DNA of 64,000 bases from Metabacillus bambusae (GCF_017497975.1 NZ_JAGDEL010000002.1:186001-250000), one strand, 5' to 3'. Positions 35,353 through 44,891 are shown, counted from the stretch's first letter. The notes: a model not told the origin generated them from the sequence alone. Translations and numbers: made by a program.

Positions 35353-36204
35353 TTAATTCTTCACCTTCACATATTCTCTCCAGCTATGCATAGGTTGCCA
35401 ATTTAATAGCTTCTTCGCTTTTTCATTAGAAAATAATGTTTCGTATGCTTCCAATTGCTTACGAATTTCAGTAGTTGGATAGATTGTCTCAACTAGGTGC
35501 TTACTTTCAATATCCATGCTTGTGTCATCTGCTGCGATATTTAGTGCAACAGAGCCTAGTCCATCAGTTTCAACCGCTAGTCGATAGGCAACTGCAGCAT
35601 CTCTTGTATCAATATAACTCCACATGATTACTTTTCGCTGTTCAGGGTCATTTATAAATTCCGGAAAATTTTCATACATATTTGGGGCAATCACATTTCC
35701 TAATCTCATGGATACGACCTGCATCCCAGTTCGTCGATGAATCATATCTGCTGTTTGTTCATTGACGATTTTAGATAATCCATAGCTATCCTCTGGTAAT
35801 TGTGGGTGCTCTTCGTCGAGTGGAGCATATTGCGGAGACAGCTCATTAACCGCAAATACAATTCCATAAGAAGACTCACTAGACGATATGACTGCTTTTT
35901 TAATACCAAGTGTTCCAGCTGCCTCTAATATATTGTATGTAGACATGACATTATTTTTAAAGGTAACTTCATTTGGATGTGAATACGCAACAGGAATGGC
36001 TGCCAGATGTACAACTGCATCTGCACCTGCAAGAACCCCATAAACTTCACCTAGGTTTTCTAAATCGGTAATAATCGTTTTACAAATTGGGTCAATTGGA
36101 TGCTTCACATCTGCATTTACTACTTCATATCCACTATCAAGAAATTCCTTAATAACCCAGTGACCAAGAAGGCCACTTCCACCAGTAACGACTACTTTTT
36201 TCAA
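35353..36204 (-). CDS. NAD-dependent epimerase/dehydratase family protein
   Basis: 283 residues. Extended short-chain dehydrogenase: TGGSGLLGHWVIKEF (8-22) is the GxxGxxG dinucleotide motif, VVHLAAIPV (about 63-71), ISSSESSYG (about 106-114) and the catalytic YGLSK (about 140-144). The substrate is probably a sugar or sugar acid; not readable from sequence. It is 13 bases behind the aldo/keto reductase gene, so both are one transcript. Confidence 0.85.
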   Translation of the reverse strand: MKKVVVTGGSGLLGHWVIKEFLDSGYEVVNADVKHPIDPICKTIITDLENLGEVYGVLAGADAVVHLAAIPVAYSHPNEVTFKNNVMSTYNILEAAGTLGIKKAVISSSESSYGIVFAVNELSPQYAPLDEEHPQLPEDSYGLSKIVNEQTADMIHRRTGMQVVSMRLGNVIAPNMYENFPEFINDPEQRKVIMWSYIDTRDAAVAYRLAVETDGLGSVALNIAADDTSMDIESKHLVETIYPTTEIRKQLEAYETLFSNEKAKKLLNWQPMHSWREYVKVKN

Positions 36205-36217
36205 ATAATTCTCTCCC

Positions 36218-37165
36218 TTACTGTAAAATCTCTTCTACTTGTGAAATGACATCGCTCGTCAATGTCACACCCACACCTTTAATATTTTCAATTATTTGTT
36301 CAGGTTTTGTCGCACCAACTAATGTACTTGCCACACCAGGTTGACGCAAAATCCAAGCAATAGCTAGTTGAGATAAACTAATATCAAGTTCATTCGCAAT
36401 TCCACCTAATTTTTCAACCTTTAACAGGATTTCATCATTTAAAAATTGACCCATATGCATGTTTGCTTTTGGATCTGTTGCACGACTTCCTTCTGGCGCA
36501 CGATTGCTTACGCTATATTTCCCAGTTAACACCCCTTGTGCTAAAGGTGAAAAGACAATTTGACTTATTCCATGCTGCTCACTTACTGGTAGTACTTCTT
36601 TTTCAATATAGCGATGAAACATATTATAGTTTGATTGATTAACAATAATCCGGTCTAATAGATACTTATCTGATGTACCGATTGCTTCTTGAATTTGTTG
36701 TGCCGTCCATTCACTTACACCAGCATATAAAATCTTACCTTGTCGGATCAGATCATCAATCGTTCTTAAGGTTTCATCAACTGGTGTTTCTGGATCATAG
36801 CGATGACAATAATAAATATCTACATAATCAGTTTTCAACCGTTTTAAACTTGCATGAAGCTGTTCAATAACATGTTTTCTAGAAAGACCTCGATCATTTG
36901 GTCCATCTCCCATTTGTCCGAACACTTTTGTTGCTAGCACATAAGAATCGCGATTATATTTGCTAAGAGCTTCACCGACTACTTTTTCTGATTCACCTCT
37001 TGCGTATACATTTGCTGTATCAAATGAATTCACCCCATTTTCGTAAGCGGTTTCAATTGTTTGAATCGCTTTATCCTTTTCAGTAGAAGCCCCAAATGTT
37101 AACCAACTCCCTAAGCTTACCTCACTGACCTTTAACCCTGATCTTCCTACACGCCTGTATTTCAT
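36218..37165 (-). CDS. Aldo/keto reductase (voltage-gated K+ channel beta-subunit-like)
   Basis: About 315 residues. MKYRRVGRSGLKVSEVSLGSW is the usual N-terminus; FDTANVYARGESEKVVGEAL supplies the catalytic Asp and Tyr, VLATKVFG the Lys, YCHRYDPETP the His. NADPH-binding SPLAQGVLTGKY and VASTLVGATKPEQI follow. Reduces carbonyl compounds in the cytoplasm. The ATG at 37165 has AAGGGAG upstream; a longer frame to 37204 begins without one. First gene of an operon with the epimerase, facing an HxlR regulator. Confidence 0.88.
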   Translation of the reverse strand: MKYRRVGRSGLKVSEVSLGSWLTFGASTEKDKAIQTIETAYENGVNSFDTANVYARGESEKVVGEALSKYNRDSYVLATKVFGQMGDGPNDRGLSRKHVIEQLHASLKRLKTDYVDIYYCHRYDPETPVDETLRTIDDLIRQGKILYAGVSEWTAQQIQEAIGTSDKYLLDRIIVNQSNYNMFHRYIEKEVLPVSEQHGISQIVFSPLAQGVLTGKYSVSNRAPEGSRATDPKANMHMGQFLNDEILLKVEKLGGIANELDISLSQLAIAWILRQPGVASTLVGATKPEQIIENIKGVGVTLTSDVISQVEEILQ

Positions 37166-37322
37166 GCTCCCATCTCCCTTTTCTAATGATCGAGCAAAAA
37201 GCAATTGGTGTTCCCCTATTGATAATGGTTACACTTTTATGTTTCTAACCAACTTATAAATCATTCCTCACTAGAATTATAATTTTTTTGAATAGTGTAT
37301 ACAAGTACTGAAATATTATTGA

Positions 37323-37362
37323 TATAATAAAAATTATGTAATCAACTATAAAATTTATAGTT
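37323..37362 (+). promoter_or_regulatory. Promoter -10 and palindromic operator of the HxlR gene
   Basis: TATAAT at 37323-37328 and a perfect 19-bp palindrome AACTATAAA-A-TTTATAGTT at 37344-37362, just before the ribosome-binding site. The position suits autoregulation by the HxlR protein. The -35 box is weak. Confidence 0.5.
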
Positions 37363-37379
37363 ACTACAAGGAGGATACT

Positions 37380-37697
37380 ATGGAGAAATTGGATGGCATA
37401 CTAATTGAATGCTCGATCGAAAAAGCACTTGATATTATTGGTGGAAAATGGTCTTTTCTTGTGATTAAAGAGCTTTTTGATGGCACAAGACGTTTCGGAG
37501 AATTACAGCGTTCAATTCCCAAAATAAGTCCAAAAGCGCTAACCGATACTCTCCGTCATTTAGAAAATCATGGAGTATTAACACGCGAAACCTTTGCGAC
37601 AGTCCCAGTTACAGTTGAATATACATTAACCGAAAAGGGGCACTCACTTAATAAGATGTTGAAGGAAATGAAAAAATGGGGAGCACAATGGGGATAA
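37380..37697 (+). CDS. HxlR-family transcriptional regulator
   Basis: 105 residues, a winged helix: CSIEKALDIIGGKWSFLVIKELFDGTRRF (about 11-39), then ISPKALTDTLRHLENHGVLTRE (about 49-70) and the wing YTLTEKGHSLNKM. The family includes sensors of aldehydes and oxidative stress that control redox enzymes. It faces the aldo/keto reductase-epimerase operon across 214 bases and is the likely regulator of both. Strong AAGGAGG before the ATG. Confidence 0.88.
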   Translation: MEKLDGILIECSIEKALDIIGGKWSFLVIKELFDGTRRFGELQRSIPKISPKALTDTLRHLENHGVLTRETFATVPVTVEYTLTEKGHSLNKMLKEMKKWGAQWG

Positions 37698-37783
37698 GTT
37701 AGCATTTTCCTCTTGCTTTGTATAATTTTAAAAACTATATTGAGTGAACTTTAATTTCTATTTGAAGTTCACTCAGGTTAAGT

Positions 37784-38305
37784 TCAACCTTTACACTTAC
37801 CTCCTTTATTTAGCCAATAATCAAAAAGGGGACCTTCATGACCAAATACTGGATCTTGATTAGGTATCAGTACTCCTTCAATTTCTTCTCTATCTTTCTC
37901 CTTATTTCGATGCTCAGTTCTCAAATTTGGGCTCATTCCCTCTGGATATGCCCCGACAACTTTAAAATCACTTGAGGAAGAAAGTCGCTTATGTCCTGTT
38001 CCAGCAGGTAAAATCACCACATCACCTTTCGCGAGATGGAAGTCCTCTCCAGTTTCACCGCCAATTTTCAGCTCTGCTTCTCCCGCAATGACACCTAAAA
38101 CCTCATGTGTGTTGCTATGGTAGTGATGATAAGGAAATACCCCATTTGTCCAATTATTTAACCAATTATGATGATTGAAAATCGTTTCTATTTCCGCTAT
38201 TTTACTACCAAAACAATTTTTATAGATCACTACTGGGAATTTCTGATTATTCGGGATAAGCTTGTTCTGTTTACATGAAATTGTAACGATTTTTAGGTCC
38301 TTCAT
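37784..38305 (-). CDS. Cupin-domain protein (YjlB family)
   Basis: 173 residues. The cupin metal site is visible: YHHYHSNTHEVLGVIAGEAE (about 58-77; two His and Glu) and LPAGTGHKRL (about 97-106; third His). The whole length matches the YjlB subfamily, whose function is unknown. Ends in a Lys/Cys tail (KGGKCKG). It converges on the HxlR gene; an inverted repeat TGAGTGAACTT...AAGTTCACTCA at 37741-37774 between them may be a weak terminator. Confidence 0.8.
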   Translation of the reverse strand: MKDLKIVTISCKQNKLIPNNQKFPVVIYKNCFGSKIAEIETIFNHHNWLNNWTNGVFPYHHYHSNTHEVLGVIAGEAELKIGGETGEDFHLAKGDVVILPAGTGHKRLSSSSDFKVVGAYPEGMSPNLRTEHRNKEKDREEIEGVLIPNQDPVFGHEGPLFDYWLNKGGKCKG

Positions 38306-38361
38306 AATTGAGTTTCCCTCTCTTTCTCTAAAAAGCTTATTTCTTCACAAGAGACGAAGTT

Positions 38362-38430
38362 CTCTAGAAGCTGGAGCTGCTGGATGTAAAAGCGCTTGTC
38401 CACAGTACAGGGATTTTATCATTTGCTAGA
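38362..38430. repeat. Dispersed repeat C, partial copy
   Basis: Contains CTGGAGCTGCTGGATG, GCGCTTGTCCACAGTACAG and GATTTTATCATTTGCTAGA, the 3' half of the repeat seen complete at 43364 and 44669. Located behind the trpB stop codon. Confidence 0.65.
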
Positions 38431-38473
38431 CAAAGAAAAAGGATAACATATGTTACCCCCTTGTAATAGAGTT

Positions 38474-39640
38474 CTATGCTTGAAGCATTTTATAAACCTG
38501 CTCTACGTCTTTATCTCCTCTTCCAGAGAGATTTACAATAATTGAATCTTCACGATCAAGCTCTTTTGCTAGTTTCATAGCATGTGCAATTGCGTGTGAG
38601 CTCTCTAATGCAGGGATAATCCCTTCAACTTTAGAAAGAACCTGAAAGGCCTCTAACGCTTCTTGCCCACTTACTGTTACATACTCTGCTCGATTCGTTG
38701 TTTTCAGATAGCTATGCTCTGGACCAATTCCGGGATAATCTAATCCTGCTGCAATCGAATAGGTTGGCTTTGGCTCGCCGTTTTCGTCTAAGAGCGTTAA
38801 GCATTTAAAACCATGGATCACTGCAGGTGTACCTTTTGTTAAGGATGGAGCCTCAGCAGGTTCAACACCGATTAATCGTACTGATTCCTCGTCGATAAAA
38901 TGAGCAAAAGCACCAATGGCATTGCTTCCACCACCAGCACATGCAACGACTGCTTTTGGAAGCTTACCTTCTTTTTCTAGTATTTGTTTTTTAGATTCTT
39001 CACTAATAATAGATTGGAAGTGCTTAACCATTGTTGGGAATGGATGTGGGCCTACAGCTGATCCTAATAGATAAAAAGTATTTTCATAGTTTACAACGAG
39101 ATCGTTTAACGCTTCATCAACTGCGTCCTTTAGACGTCCTTGTCCCTTTGCAACGGGAACAACTTTTGCACCTAATAGCTCCATACGAAATACATTCAGT
39201 GCTTGTCTTTCGGTATCCAATTTCCCCATATAAATCGTACAATCCATACCACCAACAATTGCACAAGCTGTAGCAGTTGCAACTCCATGCTGGCCAGCCC
39301 CAGTCTCTGCAATGATCCGTGTTGCTCCCATACGTTTTGCTAATAAAATCTGTCCAATCGCATTATTAATTTTATGTGCTCCTGTATGGTTTAAATCTTC
39401 ACGCTTTAAATAGATTTTCGCTCCACCAACTTGCTTTGTTAAGTTCTCTGCAAGAGTAAGTGGATTCTCTCGACCGATATATTCTTTCATATAATAATTA
39501 AATTCTTCAATAAATTCTGGATCACTCTTGTACTTTTCAAAGTTCTCATCTAAAACATCTAATACATTCTTTAAGGCCTCAGGTACAAAACTTCCACCAA
39601 ATTCCCCAAAATAACCTTTTTCCATCGTACTTTTTGTCAT
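38474..39640 (-). CDS. trpB: Tryptophan synthase beta chain, orphan copy
   Basis: 388 residues, normal TrpB1 length. [20 protein letters not shown] holds the PLP lysine, ETGAGQHG the catalytic Glu, [10 protein letters not shown] the phosphate loop, and SGRGDKD the C-terminal serine near PLP. It condenses indole with serine to tryptophan. No trpA or other trp gene adjoins, and I see no T-box or TRAP leader upstream. It could be a stand-alone copy, or trpA may lie elsewhere. All residues needed for activity that I can check are present. Confidence 0.93.
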   Translation of the reverse strand: MTKSTMEKGYFGEFGGSFVPEALKNVLDVLDENFEKYKSDPEFIEEFNYYMKEYIGRENPLTLAENLTKQVGGAKIYLKREDLNHTGAHKINNAIGQILLAKRMGATRIIAETGAGQHGVATATACAIVGGMDCTIYMGKLDTERQALNVFRMELLGAKVVPVAKGQGRLKDAVDEALNDLVVNYENTFYLLGSAVGPHPFPTMVKHFQSIISEESKKQILEKEGKLPKAVVACAGGGSNAIGAFAHFIDEESVRLIGVEPAEAPSLTKGTPAVIHGFKCLTLLDENGEPKPTYSIAAGLDYPGIGPEHSYLKTTNRAEYVTVSGQEALEAFQVLSKVEGIIPALESSHAIAHAMKLAKELDREDSIIVNLSGRGDKDVEQVYKMLQA

Positions 39641-39746
39641 GTCTATTCTCCTCTCTATTAACTATAATAGTAAAAATTCAGAATTAATAATCTTTAAATA
39701 TTATACCATTCTAGCCGAGGACGAGCGGGAAATTAGAAAAAAATTT

Positions 39747-39842
39747 TTACATTCTAATTTCATATAAGCACCAAAGAAGTAAGCCTAGGAGAACGACATT
39801 TATCCATAGTAGCAAATGAATATATACATTGTTTTTTTTCAT
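39747..39842 (-). CDS. Small single-helix membrane protein, 31 residues
   Basis: MKKNNVYIHLLLWINVVLLG followed by LLLWCLYEIRM: a basic N-terminus and one membrane helix. AGAGGTGG lies 7-8 bases before the ATG. No family recognised. It lies in the 380-base gap between trpB and the PpiC foldase, same strand as both. Confidence 0.5.
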   Translation of the reverse strand: MKKNNVYIHLLLWINVVLLGLLLWCLYEIRM

Positions 39843-39983
39843 AGAAACTTCCACCTCTAAAGAATGACTTCTATAGTAAAGACGCAGTGAAGAAGAGATT
39901 GTTTCAAAAAAATGTTTTTTCTAGTGATTTTGAAATTTTGAGAATTAATCTAGCTTAAAATGCATTTACAATTTTTAAATATG

Positions 39984-40016
39984 ATAAAAAACGGACCCCA
40001 TTAGGAGCCCGCTTTT
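39984..40016 (-). terminator. Terminator of the PpiC foldase gene
   Basis: Minus-strand GCGGGCTCC TAAT GGGGTCCGTTTTTT, paired with G-U wobbles, just behind the stop codon. Confidence 0.75.
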
Positions 40017-40023
40017 ATGTCTA

Positions 40024-40923
40024 TTATTCTTCCTCATTTTCACTTAAATAATTTTTAACTTTATATTCTTCTTTTTTCTCTTCTAACCAGGTTGTATACT
40101 CTGTAGCCATTTTTTCATCGAATAAGATGTCTTTGATTTCTTCTTTACTATCATCAAAGTTGGCTTCAGCTGCGTCCTGTTTGTCAGTTACTTTAATGAT
40201 ATGATAACCATGTTCTGTTTTAACTGGTTCACTAATTTCGTCAACTTCCATTGAAAATGCTGCTTCTTCAAATTCCGCTACCATACTACCTTCACCAAAG
40301 AAACCTAAGTCTCCACCTGATTCAGCTGATCCGGTATCTGTTGAATATTCTTTTGCTAGTTCCGCAAAGTCTTCACCTGCATCTAGCTTTTCTTTTACTT
40401 CTTTAGCGGTTGCCTCGTCTGCTACTAATATATGACTAGCTTTAACCTGTTTTGTTTTAGCAAAGGAATCTTTATTCTCATCAAAGTATGTTTTCATTTC
40501 TTCATCTGTGATTTTAATACGTGATTCTAATAATTTCTCAATTTGAAGGTTCGTTTTAACATCTTCCTCTACGTCCCCCATTGTTAAACCGCTTGTTGCT
40601 AGTTGTTGGTTAAACGTTTCTTCTCCACCATAGGAAGCAATTAACTCTTGAAGCTCTGCATCTATGTCTTTTTCAGATACTGAAACCTTTTCTTTTTCTA
40701 CCTCTTGCTCAATTACGTTTTTGGTAATAAGAGTATCTAGGGCTGCTTCACCATTTTGCTCGACGAAAAATGTATATAAGTTATCCTTTGTAATAGACTT
40801 TTGACCAACCTTTGCAACAACTTCACTTCGAGTTGAAAGAAAAATAAATACTGCAACTGCCACTACTACAAGGGCAGCGAGAATAGCTATTGTTTTTTTA
40901 CTTGAAAATAATTTCTCTATCAT
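40024..40923 (-). CDS. SurA/PrsA-type peptidyl-prolyl isomerase, membrane-anchored
   Basis: 299 residues. N-terminal membrane helix (about 10-30) without lipobox Cys, unlike lipoprotein PrsA. A SurA-like helical domain (about 35-140), then a PpiC rotamase domain: [20 protein letters not shown] (about 161-180), [21 protein letters not shown] (about 208-228) and [10 protein letters not shown] (about 241-250). It would fold exported proteins on the outer face of the membrane. Acidic C-terminus. Next to, but not in, the two-component operon. Confidence 0.88.
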   Translation of the reverse strand: MIEKLFSSKKTIAILAALVVVAVAVFIFLSTRSEVVAKVGQKSITKDNLYTFFVEQNGEAALDTLITKNVIEQEVEKEKVSVSEKDIDAELQELIASYGGEETFNQQLATSGLTMGDVEEDVKTNLQIEKLLESRIKITDEEMKTYFDENKDSFAKTKQVKASHILVADEATAKEVKEKLDAGEDFAELAKEYSTDTGSAESGGDLGFFGEGSMVAEFEEAAFSMEVDEISEPVKTEHGYHIIKVTDKQDAAEANFDDSKEEIKDILFDEKMATEYTTWLEEKKEEYKVKNYLSENEEE

Positions 40924-41027
40924 ATATTATGTCTCCTCAATCCTATATAGTCTGTCTGATATCATTCTTCTATCTTAACGAATAAATATGAATAAACTAT
41001 GAACAAAGCATTAAAAATTAGAAAAGT

Positions 41028-42434
41028 TTAATCATTCTTAATTGGAATCGTAATCGTAAACTTTGTTCCTTTATTTCGCTCACTTGTGAGTTCAATTTTC
41101 CCTTCATGCAGCTCTACTAAACGCTTAACAATTGAAAGGCCTAAACCAAATTCACCAAATTGATTACTCGTTCTCGATAGATCAGCCTTATAAAATCTCC
41201 GCCAAATTGATTCCACCTCTAATTTGTCCATTCCTATTCCGGTATCCTCAATTTCAATTATCGTCTCTTCATTAGTCTGGCAGCCACGAAGCCAAACTGA
41301 GCCTTGATTTGTAAATTGAATACTATTTTTTGTAATATTTATTAAGATTTGGATAAGTCGATCATAGTCAGCGAATACCATACTTTGTTCATCTGCATGA
41401 ATAATTAAGTCAATATTTTTTGCCTCTGCTTGAAAAAGTAAGTGATCCTTAATCACTTCTAATACCTCTTTAAGCTGAATTCTTTCTTTAATAAGCTTAA
41501 CTTGATTCGATCGAATTCGTTCATAATCTAGATTCTCATTAACAAGTCGAATTAATCTTTTGGTTTCATGACTAACTAACTGAATCCCTTTTTCTTTTTC
41601 ATCCTCTTCAATCATATTATTTTTGAGTCCCTCAATCACACCACTTATTGTTGTTAGTGGTGTTCGAAGCTCGTGTGAAACATCGGCTATAAATTGTCTT
41701 CGCCGTTTTTCGAGACTATCAATTTCTTCGTTTGAGGATTTTAATTGATCAATCATTTCGTTAAAATCATTTGCCATTTCAGCGATTTCATCAAAGTTAG
41801 ATGCTGGAATATAGGCATCATAATCACCTTGTGCAATTTTCGAAGTAGCTTTTCTTATTTTTTGAATACGATTCACATGAATGTTTGACAGAATCCAGCT
41901 AAGCAAAAATGACACCGATAACGCGATGATCACAGTGTAGAGTAGATATTGATTCATTTCACTGATCATTTCCCGGGAACCACTAATAGGAGAAATGAGT
42001 AAAATCCCTCCAATTAGACCGCCCCTACCAATATAGGGTAATGCAACTAGTGAAACTTCTTGGTCAGCCCATTTTATGTTGTGCTTGGTAACCACTTTCT
42101 CTCCATTGGTAAGCTTGTTCCAATCTTCTTCTGTTATTCTTGTTCTGGGCGAGTTCGTTGAAATCGGGTAAACAATTCGACCTTGTTGATCAAATATACT
42201 AAAAAATATATTTTGCGAGCTCAATACCTGATTGTATTGAGCCAAAACGAACTCCTGTCCTGTCTGTTCAAATTCAGCTAAAATATTCTCACCATAAGAG
42301 GTTAATTCATTTACTTTGTTCTCATACACTAAATTTTCGACATAGTGGGCGAACAACAGGCTTAAAATAATAAAAGCTATGATGAGAATACTTATATGAC
42401 TGATAAATAACTGATAAATGTATTTAATTCTCAT
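41028..42434 (-). CDS. Sensor histidine kinase with HAMP domain
   Basis: 468 residues. Membrane helices at about 9-33 and 157-181 bracket an extracytoplasmic sensor; a HAMP linker follows (about 182-235), then DVSHELRTPLTTISGVIEGL (H-box, about 251-270), NITKNSIQF (N-box), IEDTGIGM and FGLGLSIV (G-boxes). It overlaps the upstream regulator gene by 11 bases, so they are translated together. The signal is unknown. Confidence 0.92.
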   Translation of the reverse strand: MRIKYIYQLFISHISILIIAFIILSLLFAHYVENLVYENKVNELTSYGENILAEFEQTGQEFVLAQYNQVLSSQNIFFSIFDQQGRIVYPISTNSPRTRITEEDWNKLTNGEKVVTKHNIKWADQEVSLVALPYIGRGGLIGGILLISPISGSREMISEMNQYLLYTVIIALSVSFLLSWILSNIHVNRIQKIRKATSKIAQGDYDAYIPASNFDEIAEMANDFNEMIDQLKSSNEEIDSLEKRRRQFIADVSHELRTPLTTISGVIEGLKNNMIEEDEKEKGIQLVSHETKRLIRLVNENLDYERIRSNQVKLIKERIQLKEVLEVIKDHLLFQAEAKNIDLIIHADEQSMVFADYDRLIQILINITKNSIQFTNQGSVWLRGCQTNEETIIEIEDTGIGMDKLEVESIWRRFYKADLSRTSNQFGEFGLGLSIVKRLVELHEGKIELTSERNKGTKFTITIPIKND

Positions 42435-43134
42435 TTGCTTCTACTGCTTCATCAAATTTATAGCCTACTCCCCAAACTGTATGAAAGAATGGATGTGTCG
42501 GTGTTTCGATTTTTTTTCTTAATCGTTTAATATGAACATCTACTGTACGTTCATCACCATAAAATTGATAGCCCCAAACTCGTTCTAACAGCTGTTCCCG
42601 GGTAAATACTTGACGAGGATTTTTCACAAAGTAATAGAGGAGATCAAACTCTTTTGGAGTAAGGTTTGTTATCTTTCTATCTTGTAAATATACCTCTCTA
42701 GTCGTTTTACTAATTTTAAAATTTTCAGTTTGCAATAGATCAGAAATACTTGACTGTTGATCAATTTCTGCAATCTGATAGCGACGAGTTACTGCTTTTA
42801 TCCTTGCCATTAAGGCTAATGGACTAAATGGCTTAGTCACATAATCATCTGCTCCCATTTCTAGCCCTAATACTTGATCAGACTCACTATCCTTTGCTGT
42901 AAGCATAATAATTGGAATTGAGCTTTTTTCTTCTCTAATCTTTCGACAAAGTGACACACCATCCATCCCAGGAAGCATCCAGTCGAGGATCAATAAATCC
43001 CACTCATTCCCTTTAAAACGCTCATACCCTTCCAAACCATTATGTACAAATTCACCTGTTATTCCTTCCTTCGAAAAAAACATCTCAAGCATAGAACAAA
43101 CACTTGGATTATCTTCAATGACAAGTACTTTCAT
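42424..43134 (-). CDS. OmpR/PhoB-family response regulator
   Basis: 236 residues. Receiver: MKVLVIEDN, phospho-acceptor Asp in LLILDWMLPGMDG (about 46-58), TAKDSE and the Lys in DDYVTKPFSPL (about 95-105). The C-terminal winged helix has LTPKEFDLLYYFVKNPRQVF and GDERTVDVHIKRLRKKIE. Start ATG at 43134, with GTAGGTGG upstream; the longer frame to 43200 is not needed. First gene of the pair with the histidine kinase. Confidence 0.93.
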   Translation of the reverse strand: MKVLVIEDNPSVCSMLEMFFSKEGITGEFVHNGLEGYERFKGNEWDLLILDWMLPGMDGVSLCRKIREEKSSIPIIMLTAKDSESDQVLGLEMGADDYVTKPFSPLALMARIKAVTRRYQIAEIDQQSSISDLLQTENFKISKTTREVYLQDRKITNLTPKEFDLLYYFVKNPRQVFTREQLLERVWGYQFYGDERTVDVHIKRLRKKIETPTHPFFHTVWGVGYKFDEAVEANEN

Positions 43135-43363
43135 TTTCCACCTACCAGTTGTGTAAAAGCTTTTTCTTTTTATCAATTTTAACGTTTTCTTACTCAACAC
43201 ACAAATAAAACCAGTCTAATCAACTATTACAAAAGATGTTAGTTCTTGTCCTCGCCAAATACCTCAATTCTTTGTAATGGTTCTCTTTCAGCAACCTACA
43301 TTTCAATTATCTTTCTCTCTATGTGACTATTTCACTGCTAGTTTACCAATTAAAGAATGATAG

Positions 43364-43530
43364 AACAAAAGCGCAAGCGCCTTGAACAGCCTCGGGCAAA
43401 TAAGACGCTTAAGAATAGAAGGTGTTCTTTACCTTCAATTCTTAAGTGGCTGTAGACCCAAGAGGGGCTAGGCGCTGGAGCTGGATGCCAAGCACTTATC
43501 CACAGTACAAGAATTTTATAATTTCCTAGA
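43364..43530. repeat. Dispersed repeat C, full copy 1
   Basis: About 167 bp: GAACAAAAGCGCAAGCGCC at the left, an inner hairpin CTTAAGAATAGAAGG/CCTTCAATTCTTAAG, then GGGGCTAGGCGCTGGAGCTG, CACTTATCCACAGTACAAG and AATTTTATAATTTCCTAGA. Sits immediately before the cold-shock terminator. Confidence 0.8.
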
Positions 43531-43533
43531 TAA

Positions 43534-43565
43534 TAAAAAAAGACCCCAAAATAGGGGTCTTTTAT
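43534..43565. terminator. Terminator of the cold-shock gene
   Basis: AAAAGACCCC AAAATA GGGGTCTTTT with A and T runs on both sides. Confidence 0.9.
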
Positions 43566-43590
43566 AAGAGCTGCTTATGCAGCGTTATAC

Positions 43591-43788
43591 TTATTTTTGT
43601 ACGTTAGCAGCTTGTGGTCCACGAGCTCCTTGCTCAACTTCAAAAGTAACTGTTTGGCCTTCTTCTAAAGTTTTGAAACCTTCGCCTTGGATTGCAGAGA
43701 AGTGTACGAATACATCGTCTTGTCCTTCTACTTCAATAAATCCGAAACCTTTTTCTGAATTAAACCATTTAACTTTACCTTCTAACAT
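43591..43788 (-). CDS. Cold-shock protein (CspA family)
   Basis: 65 residues, a single OB-fold. RNA-binding motifs RNP1 (KGFGFIEV, 13-20) and RNP2 (VFVHFSAI, about 26-33) are present. It binds single-stranded RNA/DNA and removes secondary structure. AGGAGG precedes the ATG. The promoter at 43921-43949 gives a leader of about 125 bases, as typical for cold-regulated csp mRNAs. The exact csp paralogue cannot be told. Confidence 0.95.
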   Translation of the reverse strand: MLEGKVKWFNSEKGFGFIEVEGQDDVFVHFSAIQGEGFKTLEEGQTVTFEVEQGARGPQAANVQK

Positions 43789-43920
43789 TGTTTTTCCTCC
43801 TGTGTGGAAAATCTAGTCCACATTGTATTACTATTCTTGCTAGACAACGACCTTTTTAAGAGGAATCTTTTAAAGCAATTTCCATCTTTCATCCTTATCC
43901 GAACAAAAATAATTAAAACC

Positions 43921-43949
43921 ATTTTAGCACTTTTTTTCTTTAAAATCAA
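43921..43949 (-). promoter_or_regulatory. Promoter of the cold-shock gene
   Basis: TTGATT (43944-43949), 17-base spacer, TAAAAT (43921-43926) on the minus strand, giving a long 5' leader. Confidence 0.65.
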
Positions 43950-44077
43950 GAAAACCATAGAAAACTTTGAAAATCTTTACATGTTTTTTTCAATAAAAAT
44001 TTATTAAGTAATAAGGATAAGGAGGTCTATGAAAATAGCACTTATAATATTCAGAGTGGTCATTCGTCATAAAAAAA

Positions 44078-44274
44078 GGCTGTTTTCGCAAACTTTGTTA
44101 CTATTTACCATTAATGCGGTGTGGTTGATTGCAGCGAGAGTTGCTCGCTTTCCGCGGGGCGGGCGGTGAGCCCCCTAGGCGTAAACGCCTGCATGAGTCT
44201 CACCTGTCCCGCTGCTCCCGCAGGAGTCTCGCAATCCGTTCCAATCAACCTGAAATAGTTTTTGTGTTAGAGCC
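44078..44274 (-). mobile_element. MITE-like element, type A copy 3
   Basis: 197-bp element, inverted with respect to copies 1 and 2: GGCTGTTTTCGC... / ...GTTAGAGCC, with exact 8-bp direct repeats TAAAAAAA at 44070-44077 and 44275-44282. The core CCTGCATGAGTCTCACCTG and CTCCCGCAGGAGTCTCGC match the other copies. It lies just behind the monooxygenase-like gene. Confidence 0.85.
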
Positions 44275-44294
44275 TAAAAAAACATCATCAATTA

Positions 44295-44585
44295 TCATGT
44301 GATACTTTCAAAATGCTCAACAATTGGGAAAGGCTCATAAAAGTGGTGTAATAATTGTTTCCATTTTTGATATTCAGAAGATTGCCTAAACCCAATTGTA
44401 TGATCCTCTAGTTTTTCCCATTTTACTAGCAAAATATATTTCCCCTGAACTTCCAAGCAACGTTGAAGATCATGTAAGATATATCCACTCATACTCGAAA
44501 GAATCTTTGAAGCTTCCTTAAATACCTGTTCAAATTCCTTTTCTTTACCTGATATTACGTTTAACATGGCTACTTCTAATATCAT
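44295..44585 (-). CDS. Antibiotic-biosynthesis-monooxygenase (ABM) domain protein
   Basis: 96 residues, one ABM/dimeric alpha-beta-barrel domain: EVAMLNVISGKEKEFEQVF then YILLVKWEKLEDHTIGFRQS and YQKWKQLLHHFY. Similar small proteins include YgiN-like quinol monooxygenases and heme-degrading enzymes; specific haem ligands cannot be confirmed. Single gene; function unassigned. Confidence 0.78.
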   Translation of the reverse strand: MILEVAMLNVISGKEKEFEQVFKEASKILSSMSGYILHDLQRCLEVQGKYILLVKWEKLEDHTIGFRQSSEYQKWKQLLHHFYEPFPIVEHFESIT

Positions 44586-44668
44586 TTTATCTCCTCCACC
44601 TTCAATTTAATTCTATTTTCTGACAATAATAGAAATGAATCATACCTCTTTTTATTTTTTTATGCACG

Positions 44669-44835
44669 AACAAATGCGTAAGCGCCTTAATCAGCCCGAC
44701 AAGCATAAGATGATTTAGAATAGAAGGCGCTCTTTGCCTTCAATTCTAAATTAGCTTATGACCTCGAGGGGCTAGGCGCTGGAGATGGATGTCGTGCGCT
44801 TATCCACAGTTCGAGAATTTTATTATTTCCTGGAC
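44669..44835. repeat. Dispersed repeat C, full copy 2
   Basis: GAACAAATGCGTAAGCGCC, inner hairpin TTTAGAATAGAAGG/CCTTCAATTCTAAA, GGGGCTAGGCGCTGGAGATG, GCGCTTATCCACAGTTCGAG and AATTTTATTATTTCCTGGA. As at 43364 it lies right next to a terminator. Confidence 0.8.
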
Positions 44836-44837
44836 GA

Positions 44838-44876
44838 TAAAAAAAGCAGCCGATTTCAACTAGAAATCAACTACTT
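44838..44876 (-). terminator. Terminator of the MarR-MMPL operon
   Basis: Minus-strand GTAGTTGATTTC TAGTT GAAATCGGCTGC followed by TTTTTTTATC, paired with G-U wobbles. Confidence 0.75.
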
Positions 44877-44891
44877 TGTTCATTTTAAAGC

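Noticed and set aside
39641-39746. T-box or TRAP-regulated leader for trpB
   Set aside because: No T-box sequence, no specifier loop and no (G/U)AG repeats seen upstream of the start.
44078-44274. Reading the type A element as a structured terminator of the neighbouring gene
   Set aside because: Exact 8-bp direct repeats and matching copies elsewhere show it is an inserted element.
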